Assembly: GCF_011305995.1 (NCBI RefSeq)
Contig: NZ_CP049910.1
Coordinates: 3,720,001 to 3,784,000, forward strand
Direction: 5' to 3'
DNA length: 64,000 nucleotides
From: Diaphorobacter sp. HDW4A
GTDB taxonomy: Bacteria; Pseudomonadota; Gammaproteobacteria; Burkholderiales; Burkholderiaceae_C
Shown: piece by piece, positions 58,143 through 64,000 of the stretch
How the letters are laid out: every line of letters begins with the position of its first letter
Numbering within the stretch: the stretch's first letter is position 1
The notes under the pieces: generated by a model
The model's database searches: none
What the model was told of the DNA's origin: nothing
Seen by the model: only the letters and a program-made list of their open reading frames with translations
Translations under genes and position numbers: made by a program

Positions 58143-59294
58143 ATGAAGCGCTTCTGGCTGCTTTTTTCTCAGGTCGTCACCGTCCTGCTCGCCGCGTACT
58201 TTGTCGTGGCCACCTTGCAGCCCAGTTGGCTGCAACGCGGAGCATCGCGCAGCGGAGCGGGCATCAGTCTCATCGAAGCTCCGGCCACACCGCGCGCCGA
58301 GCCCCCTGCGGGCAGTCTGGCCAACTCCGCACGCAAGGCCTCGCCCGCCGTGGTTAGCATCAACACCAGCAAGGCCGCGCGCCCGTCACGCGGCAACGAC
58401 CCCTGGTTTGAATTCTTCTTCGGTGAACAAGGCAACCAGGCCCAGGTCGGCCTCGGCAGCGGCGTGATCGTGAGCCCGGATGGTTTCATCCTTACCAACA
58501 ACCACGTGGTCGAAGGCGCGGATGAGATCGAAGTGACACTGACCGACGCGCGCCACGCGAAGGCCAAGGTGATCGGCACCGATCCCGACACCGATCTCGC
58601 GATCCTCAAGATCGACTTGGACAAGCTGCCCGTGATCGTGCTCGGTGATTCCGACCAGTTGCTGGTCGGCGATCGCGTGCTCGCCATCGGCAATCCGTTC
58701 GGCGTGGGGCAGACCGTGACCAGCGGCATCGTCTCCGCTCTGGGCCGTAGTCAGTTGGGCATCAACACCTTCGAGAACTTCATCCAGACCGATGCGGCCA
58801 TCAACCCCGGCAACTCCGGTGGTGCACTGGTCGACGTGAACGGCAACCTCATGGGCATCAACACGGCGATCTATTCGCGCTCAGGCGGCAGCATGGGCAT
58901 CGGATTCGCGATTCCCGTTTCCACAGCACGACTGGTACTCGACGGCATCGTCAAGGACGGTCAGGTCACACGTGGCTGGATTGGTGCCGAGCCGAATGAA
59001 CTCTCACCGGAACTCGCCGAAACCTTCGGAGTGAAGGCCTCCGAAGGCGTGATCATTACCGGCGTGCTGCAAGACGGCCCAGCGGCCCAGGCGGGCCTGC
59101 GGCCCGGCGACGTGATCACAAAGGTAGGCGACAAGCACATCAGCAACGTATCCGAGTTGCTCTCGACCGTCGCGGCACTCAAACCCGGAATCGAAACCAA
59201 ATTCGCCGTGCTGCGCGGTGACAACGAGACCGAGATCAGCATCACCCCCGGCAAGCGCCCTACCCCAGCCAAGCGCGCACAACAGCAACGTTGA
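58143..59294 (+). CDS. DegS/DegQ-type periplasmic serine protease (trypsin-PDZ)
   Basis: This 383-aa protein is anchored by an N-terminal helix (FWLLFSQVVTVLLAAYFVVA). The trypsin-like domain has the triad His (LTNNHVVEG), Asp (DPDTDLAIL) and Ser (NPGNSGGALV). One PDZ domain follows (about 270-360, TRGWIGAEPNEL and AGLRPGDVITKV), so it is DegS-like in layout, although DegQ-type function is possible. ATG 58110 with AAGGA would add 11 residues; I chose 58143 because it puts the anchor at the N-terminus. Confidence 0.9.
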   Translation: MKRFWLLFSQVVTVLLAAYFVVATLQPSWLQRGASRSGAGISLIEAPATPRAEPPAGSLANSARKASPAVVSINTSKAARPSRGNDPWFEFFFGEQGNQAQVGLGSGVIVSPDGFILTNNHVVEGADEIEVTLTDARHAKAKVIGTDPDTDLAILKIDLDKLPVIVLGDSDQLLVGDRVLAIGNPFGVGQTVTSGIVSALGRSQLGINTFENFIQTDAAINPGNSGGALVDVNGNLMGINTAIYSRSGGSMGIGFAIPVSTARLVLDGIVKDGQVTRGWIGAEPNELSPELAETFGVKASEGVIITGVLQDGPAAQAGLRPGDVITKVGDKHISNVSELLSTVAALKPGIETKFAVLRGDNETEISITPGKRPTPAKRAQQQR

Positions 59295-59337
59295 ACGGCA
59301 GACGGAAAAGCAGGCGCTTCGCCGCGCCACAAAAGGC

Positions 59338-59370
59338 AAAGGGCAGTCCGTTTCCGGACTGCCCTTTTTT
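59338..59370. terminator. Bidirectional terminator between degS-like gene and tatC
   Basis: AAAGGGCAGTCCG (59338-59350) pairs with CGGACTGCCCTTT (59355-59367), and six T residues end at 59370. It serves the plus-strand gene and, through the A-tract, the convergent tatC. Confidence 0.85.
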
Positions 59371-59391
59371 GTTCGCAAAACAATGCAGGGA

Positions 59392-60201
59392 TCAGGACGA
59401 TTTTTCCGAACCCGCTTCATCCTTCGCCTGATCTTCCGGAGGTTTGGTATTCCGCTGGAACCAGCCCGCCGCAATGATGCCGATTTCGTAGAGCAGGATC
59501 ATAGGCACGGCCAGCGACACCTGCGAGAGCACGTCAGGCGGCGTCACCACCGCCGCAACCACGAAGGCCAGCACGATGAAGTAGCCACGGAAGGACTTGA
59601 GCTTGTCGATGTCCACGATGCCCAAACGAACCAGCAGAATCACCACGATGGGCACTTGAAAGGCGCAGCCAAACGCGATGTAGAGCGACAAAATCGCCTC
59701 GACATACGACGAGATGTCCGGTGTGGCCGCCACGCTCGACGGCGTGAAATGCTGGATGAAACCGAACATGCGCTCGAGCACGAAGAGTTGCACGAAGGCG
59801 ATGCCGATATAGGCCAGCGCGCTACCGAAAAAGATCAGCGGCAGTGCGAACTTCTTCTCGTGCGAGTACAAGCCCGGCGCGACGAAAGCCCAGATCTGGT
59901 ACATGATCCACGGCAGTGCAAGCAGCACGGCCGCCATCGCCAGCACCTTGAGCGGCACGATGAATGGCGAAAATACGCCCACTGCGATCAGCTTGGCGCC
60001 CTCGGGCATATGGTGCCTGATAGGTGTGGCGACAAAGTCGATCAGACCGTCCGGCCCGGGCCAGAAAGCCAGCAGCGCGAGGGCGACAAGAATGCCGTAG
60101 ATGCTGTAGAGCAGACGGTCGCGCAGCTCCATGAGATGCTGTACGAAGGGCTGCTCAGTGCCGGCCAGTTCGTCGTCTTTGGGAGATGGAGTGTCAGCCA
60201 T
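59392..60201 (-). CDS. tatC: Twin-arginine translocase subunit TatC
   Basis: TatC is the six-helix receptor for Tat signal peptides. The 269-aa protein has PFVQHLMELRDRLLYSI at the start, FAVAGLYSHEKKFA-like (here FVAPGLYSHEKKFA) and the C-terminal ADVVTPPDVLSQ-like (here AAVVTPPDVLSQ), both family marks. It is last in tatABC. Confidence 0.96.
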   Translation of the reverse strand: MADTPSPKDDELAGTEQPFVQHLMELRDRLLYSIYGILVALALLAFWPGPDGLIDFVATPIRHHMPEGAKLIAVGVFSPFIVPLKVLAMAAVLLALPWIMYQIWAFVAPGLYSHEKKFALPLIFFGSALAYIGIAFVQLFVLERMFGFIQHFTPSSVAATPDISSYVEAILSLYIAFGCAFQVPIVVILLVRLGIVDIDKLKSFRGYFIVLAFVVAAVVTPPDVLSQVSLAVPMILLYEIGIIAAGWFQRNTKPPEDQAKDEAGSEKSS

Positions 60202-60315
60202 GTTCAAACAAAAGCGCGAGCCCTCAAGACTCGCACGCAGGTATCGGAGCATGCCTTGGCGCGCGCACGGCGCACCGGGCATGGCGGCAAGACGAGTTGC
60301 CGCACGTTAAGAAAC

Positions 60316-60816
60316 TCAAAGCGGTCTTTTCGGACGGAACCGCGCCACGCGCGCCGCACCCGATTGAGCCTTGGTACGCACGCCGGAGCGCGACTTGAAC
60401 CACTGCGGTGTCGCCCCGCGCTTGACGCGCCAGTTCTTGCGCGGGTGGCTGTAGGCTGGTGTGATGGAGCTTTGCGAACTCCAGTCGTACTCGGACGAGG
60501 TGGTCTCGGAAGAACCGGACGACGTGTCGTTCAGAGACGACGTGGCGTCGCTCCAGTCCTTCTCGAAATCCTTGGCACTGGTGTGGACCGATTGCTCGAC
60601 ATCCCGCGCCGCCGATTCCACGTTGTCCTTCATCTTGCGCAGCTCATCGAGCTCCATCGAACGGTTGACTTCGGACTTCACATCGTTCACATAACGCTGC
60701 GCCTTGCCGAGCAGCGTACCCACGGTACGCGCCACTTTAGGGAGCTTCTCGGGCCCGATGACGACCAACGCCACCACGCCGATCAGCGCCATTTTCGAGA
60801 GGCCAATATCAATCAT
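60316..60816 (-). CDS. tatB: Twin-arginine translocase subunit TatB
   Basis: TatB forms the receptor with TatC. The N-terminal helix ([20 protein letters not shown]) and [13 protein letters not shown] are diagnostic. A long amphipathic, charged helix and a serine-rich, then basic C-terminal tail make up the 166 aa. It lies between tatA and tatC. Confidence 0.95.
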   Translation of the reverse strand: MIDIGLSKMALIGVVALVVIGPEKLPKVARTVGTLLGKAQRYVNDVKSEVNRSMELDELRKMKDNVESAARDVEQSVHTSAKDFEKDWSDATSSLNDTSSGSSETTSSEYDWSSQSSITPAYSHPRKNWRVKRGATPQWFKSRSGVRTKAQSGAARVARFRPKRPL

Positions 60817-60855
60817 TCAAAGAACCCGGTCGTGCACTCGAACATCAACGATCCA

Positions 60856-61110
60856 TCAGCTCTTTTGCTTGGCTTCCACATCGATGGTCGACTTGTCGGC
60901 CGCAGCGTTGTTGGTCACCTGACCTGCAGCGGCATTGTTGCCAGCAGCAGCGTCGGCATTTTCAGCTTGACCACCGTCCTTGATGCCGTCCTTGAAACCC
61001 TTGACCGCACCACCCAGATCGGAGCCGATGTTCTTGAGCTTCTTGGTGCCAAAAACCATCACGACGATCAGCAGCACGATCAGCCAGTGCCAAATAGAAA
61101 ACGAACCCAT
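60856..61110 (-). CDS. tatA: Twin-arginine translocase subunit TatA
   Basis: TatA makes the Tat pore. The 84-aa protein starts [20 protein letters not shown], then [20 protein letters not shown], the standard hinge and amphipathic helix. AGGAG serves the start. It leads the tatABC operon. Confidence 0.96.
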   Translation of the reverse strand: MGSFSIWHWLIVLLIVVMVFGTKKLKNIGSDLGGAVKGFKDGIKDGGQAENADAAAGNNAAAGQVTNNAAADKSTIDVEAKQKS

Positions 61111-61245
61111 GTGATTCTCCTAACGAATACAGACCATTCTAGACGCCACTCATGTCAAGACGGTCATTAACCAGTAACTTTCCCAGCCATGGGCGGGGAA
61201 TTCCGTTCGGCCTCCGCCCTTTTGAGGTCCGAGCCCTTTGAGGTC

Positions 61246-61602
61246 TCAACCCTTTTTCCAGGGACGTGGACCACCGATCACATGCACGTGCAGGTGATGC
61301 ACTTCCTGCCCGCCTTCATCCCCGGTATTCACCACCATGCGGAATCCGCCCGTCGGATAGGGGTTGCAGCCATTTTCCTGCGCCAACTGGGGGGCGAGTG
61401 TCATCATCTTTCCCAAAAGCGGCGCATCTTCCGCAGTGACTTGCGCCATCGACGGTATGTGCTTCTTGGGCACCATCAAAAAGTGCACCGGTGCCCAAGG
61501 GTTGATGTCGTGAAATGCGAAGACGTCCTCGTCCTCATAGACCTTCTTCGAGGGAATTTTGCCTTCGATGATCTTGCAGAAAATACAGTTCGGATCGTGC
61601 AT
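61246..61602 (-). CDS. HIT-family nucleotide hydrolase
   Basis: A 118-aa protein of the HIT/HINT family. It opens CIFCKIIEGKIPSKKVYED, and the histidine triad is HHLHVHVIGG near residue 105. Members hydrolyse purine nucleoside phosphoramidates. It lies between tatA and the patatin gene on the same strand. Confidence 0.93.
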   Translation of the reverse strand: MHDPNCIFCKIIEGKIPSKKVYEDEDVFAFHDINPWAPVHFLMVPKKHIPSMAQVTAEDAPLLGKMMTLAPQLAQENGCNPYPTGGFRMVVNTGDEGGQEVHHLHVHVIGGPRPWKKG

Positions 61603-61676
61603 GCAAAGCTCTCTAGGAAATACAGAAATCTGGTGAAGGGATCAAGCCGACAGCAACGGCGCGCACTTTCAGCGGG

Positions 61677-62702
61677 TCACAACTTCTCGGACAGCTTGAG
61701 CGAAGGACGCACGCCCACATCCGCAAAATGCTGCTTCAGCCAATGGGTTCCTGACTCGCGTCCAAGATCAAACAGTTGGCGCACGAACGGCATGTCAGTG
61801 CGCATCTTGCTCGCGGCGCCAAAAGGCTCGAGCACGGCACCACCGTCGATGCGATGCATCAGCACATTCTTGTAGCGTCGATTGTCCAGTTTGCCTTCAG
61901 CCAACAGCCGGCGCACGAACTCGATGGCGCGCAACTCAGCGAGCAGACCCGCGTTGAAGGTGACTTCGTTGACGCGCTCCATGATTTCCTGTGCATCGTC
62001 GGGCAGTCGGTCGTGGTCGATGGGGTTGATCTGCACGAGCAGAATGTCGGATGCCTCGGTGCGGTAGATCAGCGGATAGATCGCAGGATTGCCGGAATAG
62101 CCGCCATCCCAGTAGTGTTCTCCGTCGATCTCCACCGCCTTGAAGAGCATGGGCAGACAGGCCGAGGCCATGACCGCATCGGCGCTCAGGCGCTTGCCGT
62201 TGAAGATCTCGCCACGCCCCGTGCGCACATTGGTCGCGCACACAAAGACCTGCTTGGCATTGGTCGCGCCGATGAGCTCGAAATCGACTTCCTTCTCGAG
62301 CAGCTTGCGTAGCGGATTGATACCCAGCGGATTCATCTGGTAAGGCGAGAGCCACTGCGTGAGCATGTTCATGAACGCGCCAGCAGCTGGCATGGGAACG
62401 CCCCAGAGCATGGTCGAGCCCATGGTGCCCACGCCCTCCCACAGACGCGTAAGCGTCTCACGGGCTTTCTGGGCACCGGCTTGTTGTCGTTCGTGAGGAT
62501 CTTTGTGCTCACCCGCCGCCACGGCAAACCCGTGGGCCAACGCGACGGCATTCATCGCCCCCGCACTCGTGCCGCTCACGCCGTCGATGCGAATGCGTCC
62601 ATCCTCGAGCAGGGCATCCAGCACGCCCCACGTGAACGCGCCATGTGAGCCACCACCTTGCAGTGCAAGGTTCAGCGTCTTGTGCCCTTGCTCGTCAAGC
62701 AT
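61677..62702 (-). CDS. Patatin-like phospholipase
   Basis: A 341-aa lipid acyl hydrolase. The oxyanion hole is GGGSHGAF (residues about 17-24), the nucleophile serine is in GVSGTSAGAMNAV, and the dyad aspartate is in YWDGGYSGNP. No signal peptide is seen, so it is probably cytoplasmic. The start overlaps the upstream membrane-protein gene by 8 bp. Confidence 0.93.
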   Translation of the reverse strand: MLDEQGHKTLNLALQGGGSHGAFTWGVLDALLEDGRIRIDGVSGTSAGAMNAVALAHGFAVAAGEHKDPHERQQAGAQKARETLTRLWEGVGTMGSTMLWGVPMPAAGAFMNMLTQWLSPYQMNPLGINPLRKLLEKEVDFELIGATNAKQVFVCATNVRTGRGEIFNGKRLSADAVMASACLPMLFKAVEIDGEHYWDGGYSGNPAIYPLIYRTEASDILLVQINPIDHDRLPDDAQEIMERVNEVTFNAGLLAELRAIEFVRRLLAEGKLDNRRYKNVLMHRIDGGAVLEPFGAASKMRTDMPFVRQLFDLGRESGTHWLKQHFADVGVRPSLKLSEKL

Positions 62703-63087
62703 CGATGGCCTGCCCTTTGCTCATGGCCAGCATGCCGCGAATGATGCGATACAGGAACCACAGTGAAATGATGCCCCATGCAATCCAGCCCGGCACGAAG
62801 AACAGCAGCCACAGCGGCGCAGTCACCACATACAGGATGCCTGCCCAGATGACCGAACGGATGCGCCACGAAAAGTGGCTCGCCTGCCAAGTGCCTTCGG
62901 CGTCGCCGCGTTTGACGAGGTCGATCACCAGCGCCACCAGCAGAAGCAGCACGCTGACCTGCGCCGTCGGCAACACCGCCGCCACCGCCACGATCAGATG
63001 CAGGATGTAGCTGACCCAGCCCACCGCCTTGAGATTCTCAGCGCGCTGATTGGGTTCGATGTCGATGATGTCGTTGCGATTGTTCAA
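62695..63087 (-). CDS. Small membrane protein, DUF4870-like
   Basis: A 130-aa protein with about three to four transmembrane helices ([55 protein letters not shown]) typical of the DUF4870 family. It begins with TTG at 63087, overlapping the hisE stop, so it is translated with the his genes. Function unknown. Confidence 0.75.
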   Translation of the reverse strand: MNNRNDIIDIEPNQRAENLKAVGWVSYILHLIVAVAAVLPTAQVSVLLLLVALVIDLVKRGDAEGTWQASHFSWRIRSVIWAGILYVVTAPLWLLFFVPGWIAWGIISLWFLYRIIRGMLAMSKGQAIDA

Positions 63088-63497
63088 GTGGAACCTCCTT
63101 CATCAATGGCACGTTGATCCGCCTTGCGCGCGGCCTTTTCCTCCAGCCCGCTCAAGCCCACACGACGCTCCAACTCGGTGATCACGTCCGAAGGCTTGAG
63201 CCCGTAGTAGGACAGCGCCACCATGGAGTGGAACCACAGGTCCGCGACTTCATAGACCAGCTTGGACTTGTCTGCGCCGTGATCCACATCCTTGGCCGCC
63301 ATGACGACTTCCGTCGCCTCTTCGCCCACCTTCTTCAAGAACGCGTCGGGCCCCTTGGCGAACAGACGCGCCACATAGCTCTTGTCCGGATCACCGGCCT
63401 TGCGGCTCTCCAGCACCTCGGCCAGTCGGGCCAGGGAATCGTTGGAACTCAGATTTGCCTGCACTTGTGAGGAATTGCTCGTCATGGTGTCGCTCAT
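63084..63497 (-). CDS. hisE: Phosphoribosyl-ATP diphosphatase
   Basis: HisE removes pyrophosphate from phosphoribosyl-ATP, step 2 of histidine synthesis. The 137-aa protein has the MazG-like helical fold with [16 protein letters not shown] and [13 protein letters not shown] carrying the metal-binding acidic residues. ATG 63485 is a second possible start. It follows hisI by 11 bp. Confidence 0.94.
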   Translation of the reverse strand: MSDTMTSNSSQVQANLSSNDSLARLAEVLESRKAGDPDKSYVARLFAKGPDAFLKKVGEEATEVVMAAKDVDHGADKSKLVYEVADLWFHSMVALSYYGLKPSDVITELERRVGLSGLEEKAARKADQRAIDEGGST

Positions 63498-63508
63498 TCA
63501 ATCATTTG

Positions 63509-63898
63509 TTATTTATAGATGGATTCGGGATCTTTCAAGACCGGATCCACCGGAGTCCAGCCTCCATCCTGCAAACGACTGTAAAAGCAGCTGTGACGTC
63601 CCGTGTGACAGGCGATGCCCGGCTCATGCCCCGTCTGGGTCACCTTGAGCAGAACGACATCGTTATCGCAGTCGATGCGGATGTCATGCACCGTCTGCAC
63701 ATGCCCCGACTCCTCGCCCTTGAACCACAGCTTGCTGCGCGAGCGGCTGAAATACACAGCACGGCCCAGCTCCGCGGTCTTCTCGAGCGCCTCGCGGTTC
63801 ATCCACGCGAACATCAGCACGTCGCCCGACGACGCCTCCTGCGCGATCACGGGCACGAGGCCCTGCGCATCCCATTTCACTTGATCTAGCCAGTTCAT
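63509..63898 (-). CDS. hisI: Phosphoribosyl-AMP cyclohydrolase
   Basis: HisI opens the purine ring of phosphoribosyl-AMP, step 3 of histidine synthesis. The 129-aa protein has [40 protein letters not shown] and the zinc-site stretch [14 protein letters not shown] 63898 fits the family. The same frame stays open to the right edge of the window, with unassigned residues upstream; hisF is expected there. Confidence 0.95.
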   Translation of the reverse strand: MNWLDQVKWDAQGLVPVIAQEASSGDVLMFAWMNREALEKTAELGRAVYFSRSRSKLWFKGEESGHVQTVHDIRIDCDNDVVLLKVTQTGHEPGIACHTGRHSCFYSRLQDGGWTPVDPVLKDPESIYK

Positions 63899-64000
63899 TC
63901 CCGAATTGTGAGGCATTCGCGCAATCGGCATTCGGCACGCGGAATTTTCTGTCTGAAAACCCGTCTTCTCGCTGACGAGGGCAATCAATGCCAAGCGCAC

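Noticed and set aside
59218..61170. A 650-codon plus-strand frame opposite tatC and tatB
   Set aside because: It crosses three genuine genes and the terminator and shows no protein-like domains; the composition is rich in H, R and Q as in antisense artefacts.

Overview
The window looks like chromosome from a betaproteobacterium of the order Burkholderiales, most likely Comamonadaceae. The grounds are the moderately high GC, a Bug-family solute receptor, and familiar conserved gene blocks: hemA-prfA-prmC-grxD, rplU-rpmA-obgE-proB, pilB-pilC-pilD-coaE-zapD-yacG, argJ-secA-dciA, petABC-sspA-sspB and tatABC-hisIE. This is inferred from gene content read by eye; no database search was run.

Left part (1-14 kb). 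A sulfonate-uptake fragment comes first: ssuA, cut by the window edge, and an ssuE copy with an in-frame stop. A Bug receptor and serA follow. Next is a complete glycerol-3-phosphate ABC uptake operon, ugpB-ugpA-ugpE-ugpC, which also carries a VOC-fold gene and ugpQ. After it come a large MscS-type channel and a divergent siderophore-reductase/MarR pair with two matching palindromic operators between them.

Core part (14-39.9 kb). This is housekeeping sequence: tetrapyrrole synthesis (hemA), translation (prfA, prmC, proS, rplU, rpmA), RNA 5'-end processing (rppH), proline synthesis (proB), ribosome assembly (obgE), quinone side chain (ispB), tRNA-Pro(CGG), type IV pilus assembly (pilBCD), coaE, zapD, yacG, arginine synthesis (argJ), secretion (secA) and the dciA-like helicase-loader gene.

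Accessory part (39.9-49.7 kb). An integrated element of about 9.8 kb sits against the 3' end of tRNA-Thr(TGT). Nearly all its genes are on the minus strand: tyrosine integrase, AlpA-type regulator, a frameshifted primase, a RepA-like ATPase, an HK97-type capsid protein, a prohead protease, small unknown proteins and a GIY-YIG nuclease-like protein. There is no large terminase, portal, tail or lysis gene. It looks like a capsid-encoding phage satellite or a relic of one. Integrase-arm-like repeats lie near both ends, and a tandem palindromic operator precedes alpA.

Right part (49.7-64 kb). Conserved genes resume: sspB, sspA, the cytochrome bc1 operon (petA-petB-petC), mscL, pdxA, a NIF3-like gene, an MHS-type transporter, a DegS-like protease, tatABC, a HIT hydrolase, a patatin-like protein, a small membrane protein, hisE and hisI.

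The most unusual signal is a pair of about 130-nt elements, at 2602-2732 and 25452-25583. They share one fold, with about nine compensatory base-pair changes between the copies and conserved unpaired blocks. This suggests a structured RNA or structured repeat family that I could not assign to a named class.
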